Of a stretch of DNA of 61,825 bases, positions 17,188 to 26,969 are shown piece by piece (the first letter of the stretch is position 1; each line of letters opens with the position of its first letter). The position numbers and the translations under genes are program-made. A model generated the notes under the pieces. The model was given only the letters and a program-made list of their open reading frames with translations. It did not search any database and was not told where the DNA came from. Source of the stretch: CAVPOO01 sp963707015 (GTDB lineage Bacteria; Pseudomonadota; Gammaproteobacteria; Thiohalobacterales; Thiohalobacteraceae); the NCBI GenBank assembly GCA_963707015.1, contig CAVPOO010000003.1:1-61825 (forward strand), given 5' to 3'.

Positions 17188-18591
17188 GTGAAAAACGAGG
17201 TGGATGTTGCAATCATTGGCGCGGGCACGGCCGGCCTGTTTGCGCTGTCCCAAGTGCGCAAGGTTACCGACAGCTATGTATTGATCAATGGTGGTGAACT
17301 CGGTACGACCTGCGCCCGCGTGGGGTGCATGCCATCCAAGGCCGCCATCCAGGTGGCGGAGGATTTCCAGCGGCGCAAGCTGTTCGATCGCCAGGGCATT
17401 GAGGGCGCCGATAAACTGAGCATGGATATTCCCGCCGCACTGGAGCATGTGCAGGACCTCCGCGACGTCTTCGTGGACAAGGTGTTGTCCTCGAGCACAG
17501 ACGAGATGGGCGATGAACTCATCGCCGGTTACGCCGCCTTCCTCGAACCAAACCTGCTGGCAGTCAACGATGAAAAAATCCGCGCGAAGAAAATCATAAT
17601 TGCAACAGGATCCAGGCCTTACATCCCCCCCGCGTGGCAAGGCTTTCGCGATCGGATTTTCACGACAGATGAAATCTTCGAGCAGGACGATCTTCCTGGA
17701 TCCCTGGCCGTGATCGGGCTTGGTGTCATCGGTCTCGAGATGGGGCAGGCCCTGAGTCGCGTAGGCGTTAACGTCACCGGGATTGACAAGCAGGACCATA
17801 TCGGTGGGCTTCAGGATCCGGCAGCAAATGAACAGGCCATAGACATTCTGCGCAAAGAGTTTCCGCTCTGGCTGGGAACCGAGCCCGTTGTCAAAGAGCA
17901 TGCCGGAAAGTTCCACGTCACCTGCGGTGAGCAGGCCGCCACCGTCGACCGCCTGTTTGTCAGTATCGGCCGGGTTCCGAATCTGGAGCGACTGGGTCTG
18001 GAAACACTCGGGGTAGAACTCGATGAACGTGGCATACCCCGGTTCAACCCCCACACGCTTCAGCTGGGTGAGCTGCCCATCTTTATTGCGGGCGACGTGA
18101 CAGGCCACCGGCCGCTCCTGCACGAGGCGGCCGAAGAAGGCCGTATCGCCGGGTTCAATGCAGTGCAGGACAACCCTGTCGAGTTCCGGCGGCGGACACC
18201 ACTGACGATCGTCTTCTCCGAACCCAATATCGCAACCGTGGGTGCATCCTGGTCAGAACTCGAGCACGATGCTGTTGCCATCGGTGAGGTCAAGATCGGA
18301 CTGGTGGGGCGCGCCCTGATCATGGGCAAGAACCGGGGGATCCTGCGCCTGTATGCGAATAAATCCGATGGACGCATCCTGGGCGCAACCATGGTGATGC
18401 CCAAGGGAGAAAACATCGCTCATCTGCTTGGCTGGGCCATCGAACAGGATCTGACAGTGTGGGACCTGCTGAAGATGCCGTTTTATCACCCGACGATAGA
18501 GGAAGCGTTACAGGCGGCACTTTATGACTTGGCCGGCAAGCTGGAGCGGTCATCGCCGGAGCCTGTCGAACTCAGACGTTTAAACAGATAA
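17188..18591 (+). CDS. dihydrolipoyl dehydrogenase-like flavoprotein
   Basis: A 467-aa class I pyridine-nucleotide disulfide oxidoreductase. It has FAD-binding GAGTAG near residue 11, the redox-active CARVGCMPSKA (CxxxxC) near residue 47, NAD-binding VIGLGVIGLEMG near residue 178, IFIAGDVTG near residue 300, and the C-terminal catalytic FYHPTIEEALQ with the active His-Pro. Both cysteines and the C-terminal His are present, so disulfide reductase activity is expected. No 2-oxoacid dehydrogenase or glycine-cleavage genes are near. The divergent N-terminal half (DSYVLINGGELGTT) suggests a variant group that may reduce another disulfide. The GTG at 17188 follows GGAG. Confidence 0.85.
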   Translation: MKNEVDVAIIGAGTAGLFALSQVRKVTDSYVLINGGELGTTCARVGCMPSKAAIQVAEDFQRRKLFDRQGIEGADKLSMDIPAALEHVQDLRDVFVDKVLSSSTDEMGDELIAGYAAFLEPNLLAVNDEKIRAKKIIIATGSRPYIPPAWQGFRDRIFTTDEIFEQDDLPGSLAVIGLGVIGLEMGQALSRVGVNVTGIDKQDHIGGLQDPAANEQAIDILRKEFPLWLGTEPVVKEHAGKFHVTCGEQAATVDRLFVSIGRVPNLERLGLETLGVELDERGIPRFNPHTLQLGELPIFIAGDVTGHRPLLHEAAEEGRIAGFNAVQDNPVEFRRRTPLTIVFSEPNIATVGASWSELEHDAVAIGEVKIGLVGRALIMGKNRGILRLYANKSDGRILGATMVMPKGENIAHLLGWAIEQDLTVWDLLKMPFYHPTIEEALQAALYDLAGKLERSSPEPVELRRLNR

Positions 18592-18662
18592 CACGGAATC
18601 CAGCAAAGAACCCGGAATGACTATTCAAATATTTTTCCGGGTTCCGTGGATTCCGCGGCCAT
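18592..18662. repeat. inverted CCACGG/CCGTGG pair between lpd-like gene and thiC
   Basis: A left unit (CACGGAATCC, AACCCGGAA) and a right unit (TTCCGGGTTCCGTGGATTCC) face each other across about 17 bp. This is the compact, cargo-free form of the element that flanks the GxxExxY gene at 57857-58392. It fills the whole gap between two convergent genes. Confidence 0.7.
18608..18644. terminator. bidirectional terminator-like hairpin
   Basis: A perfect 10-bp stem GAACCCGGAA / TTCCGGGTTC encloses an AT-rich 17-nt loop, between the convergent lpd-like gene and thiC. It is formed by the inverted CCACGG pair, which suggests that element can act as a transcription terminator here. Confidence 0.5.
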
Positions 18663-18670
18663 AATTTGAA

Positions 18671-20551
18671 TCAAGCCTTGGGATAGATTTCCGCGCCCTG
18701 CTCGACAAACTCCTTTGCCTTCTCTGCCATACCTTCTGCGACGGCTACCTTCATGTCACCCAACCCCTTGCTGTTTGCGTAGTCACGCACTTCCTGCGTG
18801 ATCTTCATGGAACAGAAGTGTGGCCCGCACATGGAACAGAAATGCGCGACCTTCGCCGAGTCTTTGGGCAAGGTTTCATCGTGGTACTCGCGCGCCCGTT
18901 CCGGATCGAGGCCGAGGTTGAACTGATCCTCCCAGCGAAATTCAAATCGCGCTTTGGAGAGTGCATTGTCGCGCACCTGCGCACCCGGATGTCCCTTGGC
19001 GAGATCCGCCGCATGAGCGGCAATCTTGTAGGCGATGATGCCCTCGCGAACATCGTTCTTGTCGGGCAGGCCCAAATGCTCTTTTGGCGTAACGTAACAG
19101 AGCATTGCCGTACCGTACCAGCCGATCTGCGCGGCACCGATGGCTGAGGTAATGTGATCGTAGCCGGGGGCAATATCGGTAGTCAGAGGACCCAGTGTGT
19201 AGAAAGGCGCCTCGAAGCAGTCTTTCAGCTCCTTGTCCATGTTCTCCTTGATCAGCTGCATGGGAATATGCCCCGGCCCCTCGATCATGACCTGGACGTC
19301 GTGCTCCCAGGCAATCCTGGTCAACTCACCCAGCGTCTCCAGCTCGGCGAACTGCGCCGCGTCATTGGCATCGGCAATCGAGCCTGGCCGCAAACCGTCG
19401 CCCAGCGAATATGAGACATCATAGGCCTTCATGATGTCGCAGATATCCTCAAAGTGTGTGTAGAGAAAACTCTCCTGGTGATGGGCAAGGCACCACTTGG
19501 CCATGATCGACCCACCCCGGGATACGATCCCGGTTACGCGATCCGCGGTCAACGGCACATAGGGAAGGCGAACGCCGGCATGAATGGTGAAATAGTCCAC
19601 CCCCTGCTCGGCCTGTTCGATCAGGGTGTCGCGGAAAATCTCCCAGCTAAGTTCCTCGGCCTTGCCGTCCACCTTTTCCAGGGCCTGATAGATCGGAACC
19701 GTACCAACCGGCACCGGTGAGTTGCGCAGGATCCACTCGCGGGTCTCGTGAATATGTTTGCCCGTGGAGAGATCCATGATGGTATCGCCGCCCCAGCGTA
19801 CAGACCACACCATCTTCTCAACTTCCTCCTCAATCGAAGAGGTGACGGCCGAGTTACCGATGTTGGTATTGATCTTGACCAGGAAGTTCCTGCCGATGAC
19901 CATCGGCTCGAGTTCAGGGTGGTTGATGTTGGCGGGAATGATCGCTCGCCCCCGCGCCACTTCCTCGCGCACAAACTCGGGCGTAACGCGCGCCGGGAGC
20001 GAGGCACCGAAGCCATGACCCTTGTGCTGGCGCAACAGCGCGGTTTCCCTCAGTTCATCAAGCCGGAGGTTTTCCCGAATCGCAACATACTCCATCTCGG
20101 GCGTCACAATGCCACGCCGCGCATAGTGCATCTGAGTGACGTTACGGCCCGCCAGCGCCCGCCTTGGCTTGCGGATGTGTTCAAACCGGAGGCTGGCCAG
20201 GGCCGGATCCGCCCCTCTCTGATGCCCGTATTCTGATGAGGGTGCATCCAGCCATTGCGTATCCGCCCGTTCATCGATCCAGGACGCACGAACACCGGCC
20301 AGCCCCTGACGCAGATCGATGTTGGCGCCCGGATCGGTGTAAGGACCCGAGGTGTCATACACCGTGATGGGAGGATTCTGCTCGGCACCGAAGCTTGCCG
20401 TCGTGTCGGATTGGGAAATCTCGCGCATGCCGACACGGATGTCGGGACGCGAACCTTCCACATAGACCTTGCACGACCCCGGAAAAGGTCGTGTCACTTC
20501 TTCGGACAACGCCGAAGTCTTTCTGATGAACTCATCTGGAATCGCGCTCAT
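18671..20551 (-). CDS. thiC: phosphomethylpyrimidine synthase
   Basis: ThiC is a radical-SAM enzyme that rearranges aminoimidazole ribotide into HMP phosphate for thiamine synthesis. The 626-aa length is normal. Diagnostic features are MHYARRGIVTPEMEYVA near residue 145, NTNIGNSAV near residue 232, HIPMQLIKEN near residue 425, and the C-terminal [4Fe-4S] motif CSMCGPHFC (CxxCxxxxC) near residue 565. The ATG at 20551 (MSAIPDEFIRK) follows AGAGGGG. A TPP riboswitch lies 50 bp upstream, so thiamine pyrophosphate should repress it. No other thi gene is present; it converges on the lpd-like gene. Confidence 0.97.
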   Translation of the reverse strand: MSAIPDEFIRKTSALSEEVTRPFPGSCKVYVEGSRPDIRVGMREISQSDTTASFGAEQNPPITVYDTSGPYTDPGANIDLRQGLAGVRASWIDERADTQWLDAPSSEYGHQRGADPALASLRFEHIRKPRRALAGRNVTQMHYARRGIVTPEMEYVAIRENLRLDELRETALLRQHKGHGFGASLPARVTPEFVREEVARGRAIIPANINHPELEPMVIGRNFLVKINTNIGNSAVTSSIEEEVEKMVWSVRWGGDTIMDLSTGKHIHETREWILRNSPVPVGTVPIYQALEKVDGKAEELSWEIFRDTLIEQAEQGVDYFTIHAGVRLPYVPLTADRVTGIVSRGGSIMAKWCLAHHQESFLYTHFEDICDIMKAYDVSYSLGDGLRPGSIADANDAAQFAELETLGELTRIAWEHDVQVMIEGPGHIPMQLIKENMDKELKDCFEAPFYTLGPLTTDIAPGYDHITSAIGAAQIGWYGTAMLCYVTPKEHLGLPDKNDVREGIIAYKIAAHAADLAKGHPGAQVRDNALSKARFEFRWEDQFNLGLDPERAREYHDETLPKDSAKVAHFCSMCGPHFCSMKITQEVRDYANSKGLGDMKVAVAEGMAEKAKEFVEQGAEIYPKA

Positions 20552-20599
20552 GAGTCTGCCCCTCTGGTAGCAGGTTTGGCAAATGCGGGGAAGACTGGT

Positions 20600-20683
20600 C
20601 GGAATAGCTTCCCTGCGCAGGTGTTAACCGGATCAGGTTCAAAGGGTATGTCTCAGCCCCTTGCGGAGCACCCCTAGCTGGAC
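20600..20683 (-). promoter_or_regulatory. TPP riboswitch (thi box) of thiC
   Basis: On the minus strand, the conserved TPP-aptamer segments occur in order: AGGGGTGC, then GGGGCTGAGACATACCC, then TGAACCTGATCCGGTTAACA, CCTGCGCAGGGAAGCT. CTGAGA and the ACCTGATC core are exact. The closing P1 helix pairs AGCTAGGGG-side bases with the GGAAGCT side. It lies about 50 bp upstream of the thiC start, so control is probably at translation initiation or early termination. Confidence 0.95.
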
Positions 20684-20934
20684 GTTAACGGTATCCGAAG
20701 CCGCTCCGGGTTGCAAGCGAAAACCCCGGCGCGCGTACCCGGAATCCGCTAACCGTGAACTCGGCATGTCAGATGCCAGCATGGAGGCAGGCGCGGCGCC
20801 TGACGGGCACTCCTCAGGCGCCTGGAACGCGCCGTGCAAACACCCTGGAAAACTATTGAATCTCCTTTCCAGGGTCCCCGGCCACGCAAAGAAGCTGTCC
20901 TTACGGCGAAGCTCTAGCGGCGACATGCAGCCAA

Positions 20935-20997
20935 CGCCTGACTCCTCACTGGCGACTCCTGGCGGCTCACGCCTGGATACCGGCTTCTGGATTCTCC
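20935..20997 (+). repeat. degenerate heptamer remnant upstream of the Pcm-like gene
   Basis: CCTGACTCCTCACT, GACTCCTGGCGG, CTCACGCCTGG and CTTCTGGATTCTCC are scrambled 7-bp units, pyrimidine-rich on the plus strand. The rest of 20684-21043 has no gene or site I can support. Confidence 0.45.
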
Positions 20998-21043
20998 CCC
21001 TCGAATCCCTTACCCTAACTGGCCCGAATAGAGGAAGATCGCA

Positions 21044-21727
21044 ATGAGCAGGCCGCAACCCGCATCCGTGATTGACTTTGATCAGCTCCGATTCAACATG
21101 ATCGAGCAGCAGATTCGCCCTTGGGAAGTGCTCGACCAACGTGTACTTGACATCCTGGCCAGCACACCGCGGGAAGATTTCGTCCCCGAAAGGTATCGCT
21201 CATCACTGGCATTTTCGGATCTCAGCATACCCCTGGGTCATGCTCAGGTCATGCTGCCCCCCAAGGTAGAAGGTCGCATGCTGCAGACCCTCAACATCCA
21301 GCCTGCCGACAGCGTGCTCGAGATCGGCACCGGGAGTGCCTATACCACGGCGTGCCTGGCACGGCTCGGCGGTCAGGTTATGAGTGTCGACCTCTTTGAT
21401 GACTTTCTCGAAGGCGCCAGCGCCAAACTCGAGAGACTGGGTATCCATAACGTGCGGTTTGCAAACAGGGATGCCGCGGCCGGCTGGTCTCCGGATGAGC
21501 GTTACGATGTGATTGCTGTCACCGGCTCGTTACCCGAACTGCACGGCGGCTTCCACGAAAGCCTGAACCCGGGCGGCCGTCTGTTTGTCATTGTTGGTAA
21601 ACCGCCTATCATGGAAGCACTGCTGATCACCCGCGTGGGTCCCCAGCAATGGGCACAGGAGAGCCTGTTTGAAACGTCGATTCCACCCTTGATCCATGCA
21701 CCCGAACCGCCTGCTTTCGACTTCTGA
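21044..21727 (+). CDS. protein-L-isoaspartate O-methyltransferase family protein
   Basis: A 227-aa SAM-dependent methyltransferase of the PCMT family. It has FNMIEQQIRPWEVLD near residue 18, the family signature REDFVPE near residue 44, SIPLGHAQVMLPP near residue 62, and motif I VLEIGTGSAYTTACLA near residue 92. The classical Pcm start (MxxxQIxxRGI) is modified and the C-terminal region is short. Such Pcm-like proteins commonly precede tolC in gammaproteobacteria, as here, and may not act on isoaspartate. The ATG at 21044 follows AGAGGAAGATCGCA. The rhodanese gene follows after 4 bp and tolC soon after, forming one operon. Confidence 0.88.
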   Translation: MSRPQPASVIDFDQLRFNMIEQQIRPWEVLDQRVLDILASTPREDFVPERYRSSLAFSDLSIPLGHAQVMLPPKVEGRMLQTLNIQPADSVLEIGTGSAYTTACLARLGGQVMSVDLFDDFLEGASAKLERLGIHNVRFANRDAAAGWSPDERYDVIAVTGSLPELHGGFHESLNPGGRLFVIVGKPPIMEALLITRVGPQQWAQESLFETSIPPLIHAPEPPAFDF

Positions 21728-21731
21728 GGGT

Positions 21732-22055
21732 ATGCGCCAGTTCACTGCCACGCAGCTCAAGGCATACCTGGACCAGACCGCAGAACCACCGCTGCTGCTC
21801 GATGTGCGCGAGCCCTGGGAGTTCGATATCTGTCGTATCGCGGGATCCCGGCTGGTCCCGATGCGGCAGATCCCTGAGGCAGCTCCCGACATGGATACCG
21901 ATGCAGAAACCGTCGTCATCTGCCATCATGGTGTGCGCAGTTTCCAGGTTGCACGCTTTCTGGAAGCCGAGTTCGGGTTCACGAACGTAATCAACCTCGC
22001 AGGGGGAGTGGCTGCCTGGGCACGGGACGTCGACCCCCAGATGCCGGTCTATTAG
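21732..22055 (+). CDS. rhodanese-like domain protein
   Basis: A 107-aa single-domain rhodanese. The catalytic loop CHHGVRS carries the sulfur-accepting Cys near residue 68; LLLDVREPWEFDICRI is the conserved N-terminal strand and INLAGGVAAWA the C-terminal motif. Such proteins carry persulfide sulfur in the cytoplasm. The ATG at 21732 is taken as start because it lies just after the Pcm-like stop; an in-frame ATG at 21696 would overlap that gene by 32 bp. It sits between the Pcm-like gene and tolC in one transcription unit, an arrangement common in gammaproteobacteria. Confidence 0.88.
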   Translation: MRQFTATQLKAYLDQTAEPPLLLDVREPWEFDICRIAGSRLVPMRQIPEAAPDMDTDAETVVICHHGVRSFQVARFLEAEFGFTNVINLAGGVAAWARDVDPQMPVY

Positions 22056-22065
22056 GTGAGCAGGC

Positions 22066-23409
22066 ATGAAGCATAGCTACAACGGCGCACTGCTGATCGG
22101 TCTTGCTACCCTGTGCCTGCTGGCTTACGGCCCCGTGCATGCGGCCGACAACCTGCTGGATGTCTACCGACAGGCGCGGCTGACTGATCCGGCGCTGAAG
22201 GCCTCCGATGCCTCACGCCGTGCCGTGCAGGAGGCTAAGCCGCAGAGTCTGGCGCTGTTATTGCCCAACATACAGGCAACGGGCAACATCGATCGCCTGC
22301 GCCTGAAACAGCGGGGTTCGGGCGGCTCCACGAGCTATGGCACGAACAAAGTCTACAGCGTCAGTCTGGTGCAGACCCTGTTCAATCAGGATCAGTTCAT
22401 TCAGTTTGTCCAGGCCAACAGCCGCATCGCCCAGGCAGAGGCTGACTACGGCGCGGCGGAACAGGATCTGATCGTACGTACCGCGGAGGCCTACTTTAAC
22501 GTGCTGGCCGCCATGGATGATCTCGAGCTGGCACGCGCCAACAAGAAGGCCGCGGAACGGCAGCTTGACCAGGCGACGCAGCGCTTCGAAGTGGGCCTCA
22601 TCCCGATTACCGACGCGCAGGAATCGCAGGCCCGGTATGACCTGGCAATCAGTACGGAGATTCAGGCTGAATCTGACCTGGAGTCCGCTCGTGATGCCCT
22701 GCTCGAGGTGACCGGCGTATCGTACAGTCAGCTGTTCCGCGTCCGCGAAGATCTCGAGCTCGTGCGGCCCGACCCCGACGTGCCCGAGGACTGGGTGAAA
22801 ACGGCAATGAATCAGAATCTCAGCGTGCTTGCGGCGAAGGCGGCTGTCGAAACGGCACGACAGGAGATCAAGCGCCAGCGTGCAGGGCACCTGCCGACCC
22901 TGGATGCCGACGCGAGCTGGTCGTATCGCGATCAGGACCAGTTCCTGAGCGCCTTTCCCCTCGAACGTAACGACAGCTCGATCGGCATCCAGCTGAACGT
23001 GCCTCTCTACACGGGCGGGCTGACCAGCTCGCAAACCCGTGAGGCGCGCTATCGCTACGACGAGGCGCTGGAGCTGCTTGACCAGCAGCGACGAGTCACG
23101 GAACGGGAGACGCGCGACGCCTTTCGCGGCGTGATCTTCAGAATCAGCCAGGTGCAGGCGCTGGCACAGGCGGTGGTTTCGACCAAGACAGCCTACCAGG
23201 CGGCCGAGGCGGGCTTTGAGGTAGGCACGCGTACCAGCGTGGATGTGCTGGATGCCGAACGCGAACGCCTGCGGGCCAACAGCGAGTACCTCCGGTCACG
23301 CTATGATTATCTGCTCAACACCCTGCGACTCAAACGCGCAGTTGGCACGCTATCAGTGGCCGATGTGGAACACATCAACACTTTTCTGATTGATCAGAAG
23401 CCCAACTGA
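22066..23409 (+). CDS. tolC: TolC family outer membrane channel protein
   Basis: A 447-aa outer-membrane efflux channel. An N-terminal signal peptide (hydrophobic LIGLATLCLLAYG, cleavage near AHA-AD at residue 26) is followed by two OEP repeats. DNLLDVYRQARLTDPALK near residue 28, AEAYFNVLAAMDDLELARANKKA near residue 140 and the second repeat VLDAERERLRANSEYLRSRYDYL near residue 405 are typical TolC landmarks. It forms a trimeric tunnel for type I secretion and RND efflux; its partner pumps are not in the window. The ATG at 22066 lies 10 bp after the rhodanese stop. A hemerythrin gene follows after 8 bp. Confidence 0.93.
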   Translation: MKHSYNGALLIGLATLCLLAYGPVHAADNLLDVYRQARLTDPALKASDASRRAVQEAKPQSLALLLPNIQATGNIDRLRLKQRGSGGSTSYGTNKVYSVSLVQTLFNQDQFIQFVQANSRIAQAEADYGAAEQDLIVRTAEAYFNVLAAMDDLELARANKKAAERQLDQATQRFEVGLIPITDAQESQARYDLAISTEIQAESDLESARDALLEVTGVSYSQLFRVREDLELVRPDPDVPEDWVKTAMNQNLSVLAAKAAVETARQEIKRQRAGHLPTLDADASWSYRDQDQFLSAFPLERNDSSIGIQLNVPLYTGGLTSSQTREARYRYDEALELLDQQRRVTERETRDAFRGVIFRISQVQALAQAVVSTKTAYQAAEAGFEVGTRTSVDVLDAERERLRANSEYLRSRYDYLLNTLRLKRAVGTLSVADVEHINTFLIDQKPN

Positions 23410-23417
23410 CGGATTGC

Positions 23418-23948
23418 GTGGTGATGGGAACAGTGAGGAGTGACGAAGCCCCCGATTTCACGCAGCCACTGGCGTTGTTACGCGCCTGCCATCAGCGGAT
23501 GCTCGGGCAGTGTGAAACCCTGGAGAAGCTGGTCGCCCACGTGCGGCGGAACGGCGTCGATGACGAGGCGAGGACCGCGGCACAAGGTGTCCATCGCTAT
23601 TTCACAACCGCGGCACCCTTTCACCACCAGGATGAAGAGATCGACCTGTTTCCCCTCCTTCAGCGGCAATCCCTGAAACTGGCCGACCTGGTCTACAGCC
23701 TGAAACAGGAACACCCGCAACTCGATGCCGCCTGGGCGCGCCTGGAACCGGACTTGCGACGGCTAGGTCACGTGGAGGATCTCGATGCATTCGCCGGCAA
23801 AGTGACGGATTTGTGTAACCGCTACCGTGCACACATCAAACGCGAAAACAACGAATTACTCGATATCGCGCAACACATCCTCAGCAGCAAGCAACAGAAG
23901 GCAATGGGCGAGGCGATGGCCAAACGTAGAGGCGTAAAGGGCGTATGA
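23418..23948 (+). CDS. hemerythrin HHE domain protein
   Basis: A 176-aa four-helix hemerythrin-like protein. Candidate iron ligands appear in order: His in LRACHQRM near residue 25, HHQDEEIDLFP near residue 72, EHPQLDAAW near residue 99, and His plus Glu in YRAHIKRENNELLD near residue 143. Proteins of this kind bind O2, NO or iron; the exact role here is unknown. The start is GTG at 23418, with GTG 23421 and ATG 23424 as alternatives. The N-terminal codons VRSDE contain one copy of GTGAGGAGTGA, the same heptamer sequence found in the arrays. It ends the tolC operon and faces waaA. Confidence 0.82.
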   Translation: MVMGTVRSDEAPDFTQPLALLRACHQRMLGQCETLEKLVAHVRRNGVDDEARTAAQGVHRYFTTAAPFHHQDEEIDLFPLLQRQSLKLADLVYSLKQEHPQLDAAWARLEPDLRRLGHVEDLDAFAGKVTDLCNRYRAHIKRENNELLDIAQHILSSKQQKAMGEAMAKRRGVKGV

Positions 23949-24007
23949 CGCAATTCAGGAGAAAGACGGGGAATACCCGGCAAAAGAAGTAAGCCACCAC
24001 CGCCAAC

Positions 24008-25561
<1,554 letters not shown>

Positions 25562-25589
25562 GGACTTTTTCGCTGCGGATCAGACAGGC

Positions 25590-26552
25590 TCAGCCGATGA
25601 CAGCATCGCCACCGTTGAGCCACCCCATGTAGAGTGCCACGCCTTCTGCGACGGTGTGAAACGGCCTGCTGTAACCTGCGGCTCGCAGGTCGGCAATATC
25701 GGCCTCGGTAAAGCTCTGGTAACGTCCTTCCAGGTGTTCCGGGAAGGGCATATATTCGATTTTGCCTCTTCCATGCCAGGCGATCACGGAGCGTGCGACC
25801 TCATTGAACGTCTGGCTGCGACCGGTCCCCAGGTTGAAAATACCCGAAAGCTCAGACCGGTCGAGGAACCAGAGATTGACCTGGACCGCATCGTCCACAT
25901 AGACAAAGTCGCGACGCTGCTCTCCGTCGGCATAGCCGTCGGTTCCCGCAAACAGCCTCACCGTGCCCCCCTCCAGCAGCTGCCGGTTGAAATGAAAAGC
26001 GACACTTGCCATAGGCCCCTTGTGCTGCTCGCGCGGACCATAGACATTGAAGTAGCGAAGCCCGACCACCTGGCTGTTTGCCTCCGGTAACAGACGACGC
26101 ACGTACTGATCAAACAGAAACTTCGAGTAGCCGTAGACATTGAGCGGCGCCTCATGCTCACGCGCCGCCCGGAACACGCGCCCCTTTCCGTAGACGGCAG
26201 CCGAGGAGGCATACAGAAAGGCGATGCCCTTATCGAGGCAATAGTGCAGAAGCGCTTTCGAATAAGCATAGTTATTGTGCATCATGTAACGCCCGTCCCA
26301 TTCCGTCGTCCGGGAGCAGGCGCCTTCATGGAAGACCGCCTCAATCGTCGCACCGAGTCGCTCGCCTGCGACTATTCGGGCAATGAAATCATCCTTGTCC
26401 ACGAAATCGGCTATCTCGCAGTCGACAAGATTGGCGAACTTTGCACCCGTCGACAGATTGTCTACCACAAGGATGTCGGAACGGCCACGCGCATTGAGCG
26501 CCTTGACGATGTTCGAGCCGATAAAACCAGCGCCGCCGGTGACGATGATCAT
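25590..26552 (-). CDS. hldD: ADP-L-glycero-D-manno-heptose 6-epimerase
   Basis: Last step of ADP-heptose synthesis for the LPS inner core. The 320-aa SDR-family enzyme starts MIIVTGGAGFIGSNIV with its NADP-binding GxxGxxG, has FHEGACSRTTEWDGRYMM near residue 72, the active-site YGYSKFLFDQ (YxxxK) near residue 138, and LRYFNVYGPREQHKG near residue 162. The ATG at 26552 is chosen because it gives the canonical N-terminus; 21 poor codons precede it. Together with hldE (next upstream, beyond a heptamer array) and waaA (downstream), it supplies and uses core-sugar precursors. Confidence 0.96.
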   Translation of the reverse strand: MIIVTGGAGFIGSNIVKALNARGRSDILVVDNLSTGAKFANLVDCEIADFVDKDDFIARIVAGERLGATIEAVFHEGACSRTTEWDGRYMMHNNYAYSKALLHYCLDKGIAFLYASSAAVYGKGRVFRAAREHEAPLNVYGYSKFLFDQYVRRLLPEANSQVVGLRYFNVYGPREQHKGPMASVAFHFNRQLLEGGTVRLFAGTDGYADGEQRRDFVYVDDAVQVNLWFLDRSELSGIFNLGTGRSQTFNEVARSVIAWHGRGKIEYMPFPEHLEGRYQSFTEADIADLRAAGYSRPFHTVAEGVALYMGWLNGGDAVIG

Positions 26553-26601
26553 TCGGGAACTCGCATCTGCGCTGAAATAAGACCCTGGAATCGATACATT
26601 A

Positions 26602-26667
26602 GCCACGGAACCCACCGAACCCGCGGAAAAATCATCAGCCTCTTCGTCCCCCGCTTCCGTAGCCCAT
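26602..26667. repeat. CCACGG element, left unit with degenerate right unit
   Basis: GCCACGGAACCCACCGAAC and GCGGAAAAAT match the left end of the CCACGG family. A weaker CCGCTTCCGTAGCCCAT at 26650-26667 resembles the right end. It is followed by TGATCGAAACAAAGCGATCGG (26678-26698) and then the heptamer array, the same module order as at 46561-46748. Confidence 0.6.
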
Positions 26668-26715
26668 CACCCGATCCTGATCGAAACAAAGCGATCGGCG
26701 CACGCAGCCCACCCT

Positions 26716-26962
<247 letters not shown>

Positions 26963-26969
26963 CCCTGCA

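Noticed and set aside
20684..21043. 128-aa ORF between the riboswitch and the Pcm-like gene
   Set aside because: It overlaps the riboswitch and a degenerate array; composition looks random.
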